Assembly: GCF_000005505.3 (NCBI RefSeq)
Contig: NC_016134.3
Location: 1,054,001-1,118,000 of the forward strand
Source: Brachypodium distachyon
Taxonomy: Eukaryota > Streptophyta > Magnoliopsida > Poales > Poaceae
Length of the DNA stretch: 64,000 nucleotides
Direction of reading: 5' to 3'
Shown: piece by piece, positions 22,680 through 34,248 of the stretch
Position numbering within the stretch: position 1 is the first letter of the stretch
How the letters are laid out: each line of letters starts with the position of its first letter
Notes under the pieces: generated by a model
Told to the model about the DNA's origin: nothing
Databases searched by the model: none
The model's input: only the letters and a program-made list of their open reading frames with translations
Program-made: the position numbers and the translations under genes

Positions 22680-23429
22680 GCTCTTGCATCGTCTGGACAT
22701 GTATTCGTGTGTTTGACACTTTGAGTTGAGGGATGTAAAATATGACTCTTTTGAACTCATTTAGAGATTGTTGGAGGAAGGTTGATTCTCATGGAAGTTC
22801 TGGATTTAGTTTTGATTAAGCTCCTAAAAGAATATCTTTTGCCCAAACACTCTTTTAAGCTGTTTTTAGGCTCAGCTTGTGATCACTTACGTATTTTATA
22901 ATTTGTCATAGAAAAATAGCGACGAAAATAAGAAGTGGTTAGTAATAAAACGAGGAGAAAACAAGATCGTTAGAATCCACCTGACTTTCTGCTACTTATA
23001 AATTCACCAACAACATTCATTCCACTAAATGTACATCCACTAAACGTACTGGTAACCCATGTTACCACGATCAGACTGAAATTCCAGCCGCACCGCGAAC
23101 CGTTTTTCTCTTTCGTTTTCTCCTCGCCCGACCGATTCCAACGCCTCCTCCTCCCCCATTCCCCTGCGGCCATCCTCTGCCCCGCCACACAGCGGCCGCC
23201 GTCGCCTCCTCCACCACGTCGCAAATTTATGTACCCCGCCTCTCGCGTCACAGGCTCACAGCCGCCGCCCCAGTCCCGCTGTTGTACCCCGGTCACGAGC
23301 CGCAGCCGCCGATCCCCGCACGCGATCCGCCGCCGTCGCGCCCGTTCGCGAGCTGCTGCCCCTCCCCCAGACCGCGTCGCCGTCCTGCCCCTCCTCCGCC
23401 GCAGCCAGTCCAGGGAGGCGTCGTCCCGG
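22680..23429. other. Intergenic: WAK-1 3' flank and GC-rich leader
   Basis: After the WAK-1 3' UTR the base composition changes abruptly near 23080 to C-rich sequence. It looks like the 5' UTR and proline-rich start of the gene remnant that follows at 23430. No intact gene is seen. Confidence 0.4.
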
Positions 23430-23582
23430 TGTCGGCGCTGCTGCTGGAGTCCGTTGAGGTGGAGGCAGCAAGCGGGAAGGAGGAGAAGACGCCCATGCCG
23501 TGCTCGATCTTCTTCGACTCGGTCGTCCCCGACGGTCTACGGCGAGGTTGCAGTGCGGCCACGAGTTCCGCCTCAGTAAATG
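23430..23582 (+). pseudogene. Exon-1 remnant of a RING-type E3 ligase gene
   Basis: The frame reads EEKTPMPCSIFFDSVV. After a one-base shift around 23531 it continues RSTARLQCGHEFRLS, up to a GT at 23583. This resembles grass RING-finger proteins with a CSICLDSVV...RSTARLQCGHEFHLD start, as I recall them. Here the second zinc-ligand Cys is Phe (CSIFF) and the frame is broken, so the finger cannot form. The rest of the finger, which would follow the intron, is not found downstream. It lies in plus orientation between WAK genes. Confidence 0.55.
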
Positions 23583-24182
23583 GTAACGTTCCTCTCATGC
23601 GTCCTATCCGTTGAAAAATTTGCCCACAACCACCCGAAATCGCTGGATTACTCCCTGATTTTGGTTTTGGAGAAGTCATGCCCACCTGAATAGTCTCCCT
23701 GAAATTGCATGATCTGTTCATCTAATCGTCTCTCCCTTCTGATGCCAATCCTAGCCGCCAGCACCTCCACCAATGCTCCACAATTCCACATGTGATTCTG
23801 AGATAATTACTTCAAAAAAATTAGGCCACCCGTACTGAAATCAGAAAAAGCTATTCTCTTGACGAACATTGAGTTTTCCTGAATCTCATTGATGCACATT
23901 TTTTATATAAACTATTAGATTTCTTATACCCACAATAATTTTGATGCTGACCTTCCCTTAATTGTATTGATGTATCGAATTTATATATGTTTCCAGTATT
24001 CAGCCATTAATTTCAGTTTGGCCACTCAAAATACTAGGGCTAAAATAAGATTCACCAAACATGGTTGGAATTCAGGCCTGCAAAATCATGATAGAACATA
24101 TTTCACCTGGGGTGCTGTTGTTGTAGTTTCCTCTACGGAACATGCATGGCATTATTCACTTCTAATTTTCTATTTATTTCAG

Positions 24183-25201
24183 ATGGATTCTGAAGGCAAG
24201 GCTCAACTGGTGGCTGACACTGAGCTATACTATGACATGTTGAATACTGTTGCATATCCTACATTCACTAATATCCCATCAGTGGATTCCTTCAAGCAAA
24301 GGTAGATCTAATCATTTAGCTTTTCTAAACAAAAAGGTCTCTTGAAGATATTAACTCGCATATACAATGTCTGCACTTAAGCTCGACTGAGTCCAACATG
24401 ATGTTAATTTTTGCGTGCACTTCTCCATGCTTTTTAAGCTTTTGTAGACAAATTATTGTAGCAGTTATAGATTTTTTTTTTCCCTGTCCATGAAAATGAG
24501 TGTTTGTCAGTTCAGTACTTTACTTAGCTTCGAGCTACAGCCCCTAATTAGGAAAAATCCCGGTTTCATCTTTTGTTTAGTGTCTTGGCTGTTGCAGGTA
24601 TGTAAGCTTAACAAATATTCTACTTCCTTCGTCCAACAAAAGATGTCTCAAGTTTGTCAAAATTTAGATGTATCTAGACATGACTTAGTGTATAGGTGCA
24701 TTCAAATTTGATCAAAATTGACACATCCTTGGTTGGACGGAGGGAGTAGATTACTTGCTTACATGGTGTTGCTTCTTTTCATAACCGTTACCTGCAAGAA
24801 ATGTCCTACTACCAAGGCAGTTTTGTCTCTGAGTCTGTGGTCACTTTATGATCGATCGACCAGTGCTATGAGAAGCAGGCCCAATATTTGTGCATTTTTC
24901 ATTTGTTAATGGTTCCAATATTTGTCCACTCGGTCAATTCAATTATTTCTTAAATTTCTATGTATTGCAGCTGCCAGATGAAGCCATATTATCTGAGGCT
25001 GTTGAATCTCATCCTGTGCAAGATTGGTTTAACACAACTGCTGGTGTTGGGGATCCAGATGCGCTCTTTCTGGCTTTGAAGTTCCAAGAAATAAATAATG
25101 TTCAGAGGGACATATTTTGGAAGCTTCTGCCATATAATATTCATTCAGTCCTGACGATATTTTCACTGAAGTGCATCTTCTATCTTTTGCTACTTGTTTA
25201 A
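24183..25201 (+). other. Unidentified small gene or gene fragment, possible 4-nt exon
   Basis: Two protein-like segments sit on the plus strand. Exon 24183-24301 (MDSEGKAQLVADTELYYDML..., ending KQR) has an AG before it and a GT after it. A second segment starts behind an acceptor at 24970 (LPDEAILSEAVESHPVQDWF...) and stays open to 25201. Their phases do not match directly. A 4-nt exon GTAT at 24598-24601, between TGTTGCAG and GTAAGC, would restore the frame and give ...KQRY-LPDEAI.... I do not recognise the family. The reading ends in hydrophobic, probably intronic, sequence. It may be a truncated duplicate of a larger gene. A Stowaway MITE (24623-24744) lies in the intron. Confidence 0.4.
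24623..24744. mobile_element. Stowaway-type MITE (122 bp)
   Basis: CTTCCTTCGTCCAACAAAAG at the left pairs with the right end, GGTTGGACGGAGGGAG. It is flanked by TA at 24621-24622 and 24745-24746. It is the same subfamily as the copies at 15522 and 51748. Confidence 0.88.
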
Positions 25202-25772
25202 AGGTAATTTTAGGTAACTTACAGTTCAGGGCGAATTAGGATTCCGGTCGGCTTGTGCACTGGCATTCCGGTCCACTTCTTTCCCTTTCGGTGCCATTAG
25301 GATCCAACTGGTGAACTTGAAATTTCATACAAATTCGATCGAAGAACAATATGTCACGAAAAGTTCTGACTGTATAGTACAGAGATGCACTACATACAGA
25401 CAAAGTTTCATGAAGTTTTTTTTTCATTTCTGGGCTTAAAAAAAGCAAACATGTTGATCTATAAAAAAATGTTTGTTATTCCAGGTCGACACATTTGTAT
25501 TTTTTAGCACAACAATGAAGATATTTTTAATTAACACATCTACGTGTATATCAGTACATGCGGATTTTTCTACAACTTTTCAGACCTTAAAATGTGTTTC
25601 TTTTGTTGATCTAAAATGTGTTTATTTATTTTGAAAAGCAGCTCAGTAGCCATTTCGTTTCCGAGAAAGCACTAAGCTAAGCAATGACTATCATGCATTC
25701 ATACGTGAGGTCAGCACACTTAAATTTCCAGTAAGGCGACTTTAACCTGTGGTGCCACACTCTTCGTTGGTA

Positions 25773-25844
25773 CTCCCTCCTCTCCGATCCTCCGCTCCAT
25801 GATACCAAAATTGTTCTGAGACACTTATTATGGATCAGAGAGAG
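25773..25844. mobile_element. Short degenerate Stowaway-type MITE (72 bp)
   Basis: The left end CTCCCTCCTCTCCGATCC and right end GGATCAGAGAGAG are imperfect inverted repeats. They are flanked by TA on both sides. Confidence 0.65.
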
Positions 25845-26554
25845 TACGATTTTTCTTGCAATTGCACGTTTTGAAGTTGTGATCTTCTTTGTCATGATAC
25901 TTCCTCCAGCTCATAATAAGTGATTTTATTGACAATGACACGTTATTTTCAACACTAATTTGACATTTTCTTGCAAGTGCATGTTTTGAAATTGAGATCT
26001 TCCTTGCAATTAGGAAGGAGCACTGCAAGATATTTCCAGGCAAAAACAGTTCACTTCCACTCAAAGAGAAAAAGAATAGTTCACTTGTAGGAAGAGAAAA
26101 AGAATACTATGGAAAAACAAAAGAGAGAAATAATTGTTCACTTGTAGGAAGCGTCTATGTGAAATTACGCTTTAGGAGCTACGTTTGTGTAACACCTGCA
26201 GCGGTAACTGAAAATACGCTTCGCAGCCCACCCTAGTTCGTCCACGTCGCCGTCCTGCCCTGCCGGCGGTGGCACCGGCCCTCCGGCCGTCGGCGGGGGC
26301 GTCAGGCTCCGTTAAGGGAGGATGGTTGCTTCTGCTTCTGCAGCAGCCACGCGAGGGGCATGGCTCGAAGAGCGGGTGGCGGCATGAGGGGGCCCTTGGA
26401 GACGCCGCCGCTGCCGACTTTGGGCGAGTACCATGATCCACGCGGCGGGCGGCGGCGGCGGGCGGCGGCCTGTCGCGCGAGATGCGGCGCTAATTGCGCC
26501 GTATTAGGCGGAGGACCGCTCGGGCTGCCGCAACAACGGCGACGCGATTGGATC
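25845..26554. other. Intergenic, GC-rich block at 26220-26550
   Basis: The sequence is AT-rich until 26200, then strongly GC-rich. The GC block contains short Arg/Gly/Ala-rich frames on both strands that are typical of chance ORFs. I do not recognise a gene. Confidence 0.35.
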
Positions 26555-26710
26555 GGCTAAGCGGAGGAGCGAAGAAGAGACCGGCGCAGATGTATGATAA
26601 TGTGCCTGCTGCGCATTGGATCTCCATTACATTGTGGTAAATTCATCACTAGTCATTTACTACCCATTTCGTCGTAGTTGCTAGCTTTGCTGCTAAATCT
26701 TCGACGGAGT
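26555..26710. repeat. Duplicated segment, copy A (pairs with 34885-35042)
   Basis: The stretch starting GAGGAGCGAAGAAG and running through CATTGTGGTAAATTCATC to CTGCTAAATCTTC recurs at about 34885-35042 with moderate divergence. Both copies lie on the side next to the 3' portion of minus-strand WAK sequences, so the segment was probably duplicated together with WAK genes. Confidence 0.7.
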
Positions 26711-26723
26711 TCAGTTATTCACA

Positions 26724-26940
26724 GTGTTCCTATGGTTAATTTGCAACAATACCGTTGTCTCTTTCACAGATTATCCTATGCAATCGCCATTTATTACTTT
26801 AGACTTCTTTGTGGCAACGAAGTTCATCTGTAGACCATTCCGTGACCGCCACATCCATGAAGTTAATCATCGCCAAGTTTTTGTGGCTTTCTTTTATCTC
26901 TTTCTCAGTAAGTATAAGAATGGTGTCAACTTGCCTTAGG
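26724..26940 (-). pseudogene. WAK kinase N-lobe fragment
   Basis: The reverse strand matches the N-lobe region of the neighbouring WAK kinases, from the juxtamembrane VDTI...TEKE segment to the ILSQINHRN helix. The same antisense pattern (GTTCCTATGGTTAATTTGC) occurs at 36502-36520 in the intact minus-strand WAK. It has substitutions and frame disruptions and no rest of gene around it. It is a decayed duplicate fragment. Confidence 0.7.
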
Positions 26941-26973
26941 CCCAATGGTCAGGCCCTTAGGGCTCAAATGCTA

Positions 26974-27086
26974 CTCCCTGCGATCCATATTAGTTGTCGA
27001 AATATTACATGTATCTAGACGCTTTTTAAACATAGATGCATCCATATTTGGGCAAATTTGAGACAAGTAATATGGATCGGAGGGAG
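26974..27086. mobile_element. Stowaway-type MITE (113 bp)
   Basis: CTCCCTGCGATCCATATTAG at the left is inverted as TAATATGGATCGGAGGGAG at the right, with TA target duplications. The interior GTATCTAGACGCTTTTTAA motif is shared with the copies at 37218 and 56803. Confidence 0.9.
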
Positions 27087-27445
27087 TAATAGATTTTCAA
27101 GAAATTAAGAATGGTAAGTCAGAGATTATTAGTGTGAACATGTAGACCTCATTACTAGTTTACTACTGAATGGTTTTATTTGAACCAGTGGATCAACCAA
27201 AGCTAATAGATTTTCAAGAAATTATACTAGGAATGCACATTAGTACATTACACTGAGGAGAATACATAATTGATGACTATTAGCCAACTATGTGCACATA
27301 CAGTAGCAATGTAGCATAGTGACAGAGTTATCTTAGCTTACCCATACGTGAAAACACAGATAGATTTATCTTGGAAGATATGCTAATGTATGACAGGAAA
27401 CTATACTCACTATTATCACAGCAGGCCAACAAATGTATGCCATAA

Positions 27446-30000
27446 TCATCTTGCAATATCTACATCTAAGGCCAATTTGGCTGTGTCCATGCTCTGGTAT
27501 TTCAACTCCTCAGAAGGTATAGACATTGCTGGTTCCCCATCAGGGTAATGCATTCTAATAGGATTTTCTGTGGTGACTTGCTGCAACTGGATTCTCCTCA
27601 ACATTTGTAAGCGCCCTGCTACTTCTTTCATTGTTGGCCTCTCATCTCCTCTTGGGCCCAAACAAAGCATGGCGAGTTCTGCTAGTTTCTCGAGCACCAC
27701 CATAACTTCATCTTCTATTATATCATAGTCCAATATATCATAGAGTTTCTTCTGATGAAACATCATGATGAAGGTATGCAATAGAGATTTCTTTTCATTA
27801 AGATTGTCAATGAATATGGCCCTCTTTCTTGTTATTAACTCTAGAAGAACAACGCCAAAACTGTAGACGTCACTTCTGTCAGTAAGGTGTGGCTGACAAA
27901 AGTCTCAGGGTCAAGGTAGCCAAGAGTTCCTTGGATAAGCATGATGAAATCATCCTTATCTATGGATTTCAGTGCCGATGCTCCAAAATCTGCAACCTTT
28001 GCATTGTATTCATCATCCAATAGTATATTGAGTGATTTGACATCCCCGTGCAGAATTGCGCGAGAAGTTGATGAATGAATGTAAGCAAGAGCCTCGGCTG
28101 ACTGCGTAGCGATCTTCAGTCGAGATCCAAGGGGATTGGTGATCTGTGATCATTGCCATGAAGGAACTCAAAGAGGGTACCATTGGGTATGAACTCATAC
28201 ACCAACATCGGCACATCTACCTCCAAGCAGCAACCAAGTAACCTCACAATGTTCCTGTGGTTAATCTGTGACAATATTATTATCTCATTTACGAATTCTT
28301 CTCTGCAGTCTTCATCTACTTGGACTTTTTTATGGCAACTTCTTTGTCATCATCTAATGTTCCTCTATAAACCATTCCATGACCACCATGCGCAAGAACT
28401 CGATCATCGCTGTAGTTGTCCGTGGCTTTCTTTGCCTCTTTCTCTGTAAGTATACGGATGGTGTCGACTTGCCTAGATCTCATCTCATCATATAATTTCA
28501 GACCTCCATTTTGTTTGAAATACTCATCCTTTTCCTTCCTGTGTTTTCTTCTTTGAAATTTCATTGCTAACATGAAAGTCAATGCCATCACCACAACTAC
28601 GGAAACACTGAGACCTGCAGAACAAATATTTAGATACTTTTGAGACATCAAAAGCAAGGAAATGCGCCTTATAAATAAATAAAATGTGTACTCATGTATG
28701 ATGCTTACCTATAACTACCCGTTCAATTTGGGATAGCACAGGCTGACATCCAGAATTTTTGCCATCTGATCTTTTTCCTATCCCACATTTGCACACATAG
28801 CCTCCTGGTGTGTTACGGCACTCCCCATTTTTGCATGGATATAATTCTCTATACTTGGGGTTCTGGTTATACAGCTTGCACTCATCTATGTCTGAAGAGA
28901 ATTAAAATAAACTAGCATGAAATAATAATTAAGTCAAAATCTAAAGTATGGTAAGGAAGCTAAATAAATTGAAAGAGGAATAAAGCTCTATAGAATTATG
29001 CTTGCAATGATGAAACTTATGTGCTGTCTAAAGTTGTTTCTTCAGACATTTGCTTATCCTGGTTTCCAAAAAAAAAGTTCTGTCTGAGTAAATATTTCAC
29101 CTTGACAGCCTTTGGGGAGATAAGGATTGCCCTCATATCCTTCAGAGCAGTTGCACGTGTACCCTGGGCCATTGATTGCATCCATACAATAACTGTTTGA
29201 ACTAACACAGGCATAGCCCATTGGCGCCTTTGCTCCATCCTTTGGGCAGGAACCATTTCTGATGGCCCAGTCACCGACAAGAGGGACACCTCTCTTCTCT
29301 CTCTCATTTATGAACCCGAGGTGTCCGACAAGGTCCTGCTGCCTGAAGCTGTACCATCCAACCTCTGCAAGCATCGCATAGAAGCATGGGTTGAATGTCC
29401 ATACACTGCTTTGGTTGATCACCAAGAGCGCAGCGAAGTCGGTGAGGTTTGGGGTTATGGTGGTTTCACAGCAGTCCTTCCCAGTGCATGGAGCACCTTT
29501 GGACGTGCTGTTGATACCCTGGCAGTAGGAGTAGCAACCAGCCACGTACAGGTCGGGGTTGCTGTGCGTAGCCACCAATAAGACCCATTGTATTGCAGCT
29601 GATGACTGTGAGCGGTTGCGGGTGGTTAAGGGGATGAACGGTGTATTTACCAGGTTGAACCCACCGGTGTAGTTGTCCATCACGGTAAGCAATTGTAGCT
29701 GATGGAGCCATAAACGCGCAACTCACCTCGCTCCAGGGAGTTATCAATGATCTCTGTGGGTTCCAAAGGGTCACCAACCATAAGCCGTGGGGGTTGGAAG
29801 GTGCTGTTACAGGTGACGCTGAAGTAGCTGTTCATGCTAGCCGCAGTTGGGATAGGGGATTGACACATCGCCACACTTGTCAGGACACCCTGGCAATGAT
29901 ATGGAGAGCCCGGAAGAGGTTGCAGATAGCGCCACCAGTTGGAATGTGATGAGCATCAGGAGGACTGATACTTCTTTCATAGTTGGAGGCTTGGTGGTTA
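27446..30000 (-). pseudogene. Broken wall-associated receptor kinase (psi-WAK)
   Basis: Ectodomain (about 30000-29100), EGF exon (about 28890-28710) and kinase exon (about 28620-27446) lie in normal WAK order. Compared with the intact minus-strand WAK (35698-38383), the kinase exon has a 4-bp loss around 28310-28325, a 1-bp loss at 28121-28123 and a 1-bp loss near 27888-27892. The glycine loop reads LAHGGHG instead of LGCGGHG. The ectodomain lost the stretch that encodes YPFGIG around 29845-29860 and changes frame again near 29590 and 29690. Its intron 2 donor is the normal GT. It can still be transcribed but cannot give a full receptor. Confidence 0.9.
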
Positions 30001-31665
30001 GTTCCTATGGCGATGTCTTTCTAACCTTCATGCTAACTTAGCGCCTATCTCATATTCCTTTCATGCTATGTGAATGTGATTGTGTACACTAGACTTGTTA
30101 GACCATAGGTTCTGAGTAGCCCTGAACTCCTTTGCAGATGATAAGATGAAGGCTGATTCTGATGCCTCGGATATTTTTATTTACAGATGATTCTCACAAT
30201 TTTCGATTAACTATTTCATGTGTGAGATCAGCGTTAGCGAGGAGACTTTTACCTGAATTTTGTATTGTTTAATGTTCAAAGTTTGAAATGATAATGTATA
30301 GTAAAAATTGACTGGTTTACTTAATCATTTGTCTCAAGAAGTTTCTCCGCAATTGAAAGAAAGTATAGTAGACTTGCTTATTATCTGGAGAAACCTTCAT
30401 CAGTTTGTATTGTTTGTGTTCAAAGTTGAAAATCGCAATGGTACAGAGAACAATTGTTAGTTTTCTTACACATTTTTATTGGAAGTTTCTCTGAAATTGG
30501 AAAAATGATGGCGAAGTTACTTATAATCTGGAAAAGTCTTCACCAGTTTACAGGTATTTTCATATGCTGGTCAAAGTATAGCTCTTACTTTATTCTCCCA
30601 CGTGTGAATACATGTCATGTCTGCTTCGTCAGACTCAGTTAGTTTGATATTTTCTTCTGCAATAATAAACTAGATGGAAGCACTAATTGTTCAACCTTTC
30701 TTCTTCTTATTCGCAACAGCTTGAATAGTCAAGACGACCTTAGACAGCAACAGCTTGAGTGCATAACTAGGCTGAAATCTTTTTTTTACATTGTTCAACC
30801 TTTCTTCTTATTCGCAGTTTACATATCATCAGATAGCCTGATGAGAGTTAAGTTTGTAGCATGTGAATTTTTCATGATTCATGATTCAGGGTTTCTAATT
30901 TTATATTTCCCACAAAACTATATAAACAAGAAAAAGGCCTACAAATTCTCCCATGGATAGATACTATTTCTGTTGTCTGGTGGCTTGTAGTAACTACTAT
31001 AGCTGAATAAGAAATGCGCCTTGAAGACTTTAGAGCTACACAAGTAGGTCTTACCCTGTTAGAGGATTAGAGCTATGTATTTCCACACATAATGATATAT
31101 TTAACATCTAGGTAGGTTAGGTGGTTCTAATCCTAGTTATATATAATGGACATGATAGGTGTTAGCTAGATAAATTTTTGTACAAACAGATACTTCTACA
31201 ATCAGTATTGCGTGTAGACTTGCTTGACTGGGACGACTAAGACAAAGTTCTACTCCTAGTGTTTTTGCTCATTGTACAGCTTTGCATACACCTGAGTTCT
31301 GACATCTAACATGAGAATTAATAGCATTAAGCTAGCTCACTATCTAAGAAAAAGAGGCAACACTTTGTACTTACGACTTTGGGGTGAGATTAATACTTGA
31401 CTAGGACAAACAACCACCTACTTCCTAGATCAAAAAAGAAAAGAAAGAAAGTTTGAAATATCAATCTGCAATTCAGTATTGCACTTACAGTTGGACTTTT
31501 ACTTGGAATGGAAAGATATGAACCTATCCACTCATGCATACTTTAGTTGATGGCATATTTTTTTAAAGGAGTTGATTGCTATATATGCTAAGCACGATTC
31601 CTCTCAAAAAGAGAAAAGCTTGTGCTCTTGGTGCACACACAACAAGTCACCAAATTAAGCAAGTG
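30001..31665. other. Upstream region of WAK-2, duplicated from WAK-1 upstream
   Basis: From about 30340 to the start codon this DNA aligns with 18430-20106 upstream of WAK-1. Shared stretches include CATCTAACATGAGAATTAAT (31307 region) and the CAAATTAAGCAAGTGATGG start context. It lacks the hAT MITE present in the WAK-1 copy. No separate gene is seen. Confidence 0.65.
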
Positions 31666-34248
31666 ATGGCGCTAGCCATGCATCCAACCTTTCAGCAACA
31701 AGCACCAACATTGATCCTAGTATTCTTCCAGAAACTAATTGTCTTCTTCTTGGCAATAGCATTGGCAACACCCGTGGGTGGCACCACACCTCTGGCGCTG
31801 CCAGGCTGCCCCGACAAGTGTGGCGATGTGCTTATCCCTTACCCCTTCGGCATTGGAGCACAATGCGCGGCAGTCAACCTCAACAGCTTCTTCAATCTCG
31901 GTTGCAACAACGCCTCCCACCCACCGCGGCCGACTGTGGGTGGCCCAGTTGACGTGGCTGTTGACGTCGTCGATATCTCACTGGAGCACGGCGAGTTACG
32001 TGTGCTTGTCCCCGTGAGCTACATCTGCTTCACATCAAGTGCCACCGTGTCGGCAACCAACAATGACACCGTGCGGTTCAGCCTGGAGAACACACCATTC
32101 CTCCCATCCCCCGGCCGCAACCGTTTCATGGTCATTGGTTGCAACACCTTGGGGCTCATTGGCGGTTTCCGCGGGGAAACGAGCCAGTACCTCGCTGGCT
32201 GCTACTCCTACTGCGATGGCACCAGTGGTGCATCAGACGACGGAGCACCATGCACCGGGACGGGCTGCTGCGAGGCATCCATCCCGACCAACCTCACCAC
32301 CTTCAATGTGGCATTCCCGATTAACAGTAGCAGCGTGTGGGGATTCAACCCGTGCTTCTATGCCATGATCGCCGAGGTCGGGTGGTACAGCTTCCAACGC
32401 CGAGACCTTGTTGGCCAGCTTGGGTTCGTCAACGAGAAGGCAAAGAATGGTGCACCTGTCATCGTGAACTGGGCTGTCAGAAACGGCTCATGCTCAGAGC
32501 CAAGAAACTATGCATGTGTCAGCGCAAACAGTTTCTGCCAGACTGCGGGCAATGGACCCGGGTACTTGTGCCAGTGCTCCCCAGGGTATGAGGGCAACGC
32601 CTACCTCCACAACGGCTGCCAAGGTAACTACTGATGAAATACTTTTGTCAATCATATATAGGAAACAGTTTGACTTGTGTTGTGCAATACTGTATATATG
32701 ACTTTGTTTATGCCATCTTCAGATATAGATGAATGCATGTTGCACAGGCAGGACCCCAAATACGAAGAATTGTATCCCTGTAGGAATGGGGTCTGTCGCA
32801 ACACTCCAGGAGGCTACGATTGTAAATGCAAGAAAGGAACAAAGTCCGATGGCACAAATTCTGGATGTCAGTCTCTGCATACTCGAGGTCAACAGCTGGC
32901 TATAGGCAAGTTCACTCTCTCATTTGTTTTCTTTTATCAACATAAAGTTGATATATTTCTACTAAATTTGATGACTTGAAGCATCTCAATATCAGTTTCA
33001 CATGCTTACAGAAACTCTGTCTCTAAATTGAAAGTATATGATTTTGCAGGACTGAGTGTATCTGCCATTGTGATAATATCTTTGGCATTCTTTTTGGCTA
33101 TGCGATTACAAAGGAAAAGGCACAAGGAGGAGAAAGATGAGTATTTCAAACAAAATGGAGGGCTCAGGTTATATGATGAGATGAGATCAAAGCAGGTTGA
33201 CACAGTTCGAATACTCACAGAAAAGGAGGTCAAGAAAGCTACTGACAACTACAACGAAGATCGAGTTCTTGGATGTGGCGGCCATGGAATGGTGTACAGG
33301 GGTACTCTGGATGACCAGAGAGAGGTCGCCATAAAGAAGTCCAAGGTAATCAACGACAACTGCAGGGACGAGTTTGTCAATGAGATCATAATCTTGTCGC
33401 AGATCAACCACCGAAACATTGTGAGGTTACTAGGCTGTTGCCTGGATATAGATGTCCCAATGTTGGTCTACGAGTTCGTCTCCAACGGGACACTATATGA
33501 GTTTCTTCATGGTAGTGCTGATCACAATCTGTCACCAATTCCTCTGGATCTACGCCTGAAGATTGCTACACAATCAGCAGAAGCTCTTGCTTACTTGCAC
33601 TCATCGACATCTCGCACAATCCTACATGGGGACGTCAAATCCGCCAACATTCTGCTGGATGATCAGTACCACGCCAAGGTTGCAGACTTTGGGGCGTCAG
33701 CGCTCAAGTCCATAGACGAAAGCGAGTTCATCATGCTTGTCCAGGGGACCCTCGGTTACCTTGACCCCGAGAGTTTCATCAGCCACCTCCTCACTGACAA
33801 GAGCGATGTCTACAGCTTCGGGGTCGTTCTTCTCGAGCTGATGACAAGGAAGCGGGCTTTGTACGTCGATAATCACTCCAGCGAAAAGAAATCATTGTCC
33901 CACAATTTCCTCCTGATGTTCGACGAGGACAGGCATCAGGTGATGCTGGACCCTGAGATTGCAGACGATGCTGCAGCCATGGCGGTCATCAAGAATCTTG
34001 CTGTCCTTGCTGTGCACTGTCTGAGTGTTAGAGGAGAAGACAGGCCGACGATGACAGAGGTTGCGGAGCGTCTGCGGGTGTTGAGGAGACACCAGGTGCA
34101 AGGAGCCGGTGAAGACAAAAGCAATAGTTACTTTGGTAGCAATGGAGGAGCGCCATCAGAGGAGTCGGAGGTTCTCCCTTTGGAAGAGATGACTGATGAC
34201 GGGAACCTTGGAGGCTTGGAGAAGGGCAAACTGGTGCTGGCCCTGTAG
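31666..34248 (+). CDS. Wall-associated receptor kinase WAK-2 (3 exons, 779 aa)
   Basis: Exons are 31666-32623, 32723-32905 and 33050-34248, with the same phases as WAK-1 and an identical 183-nt EGF exon length. Intron 2 again has a GC donor (ATAG|GCAAGT). Domains in order are signal peptide, GUB_WAK (CPDKCGDVLIPYPFGIG), Cys-rich WAK region, EGF-like calcium-binding domain (DIDECML...), transmembrane helix and kinase (LGCGGHGMVYRG, VAIKK, ILHGDVKSANILL, VADFGAS). From VINDNCRDEF to VVLLEL the kinase differs from WAK-1 at only about two residues, while the ectodomain and tail are more divergent. The upstream ATG at 31585 gives an extra, poorly signal-like leader. 31666 is preferred because the matching position is the start in WAK-1. 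Confidence 0.93.
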
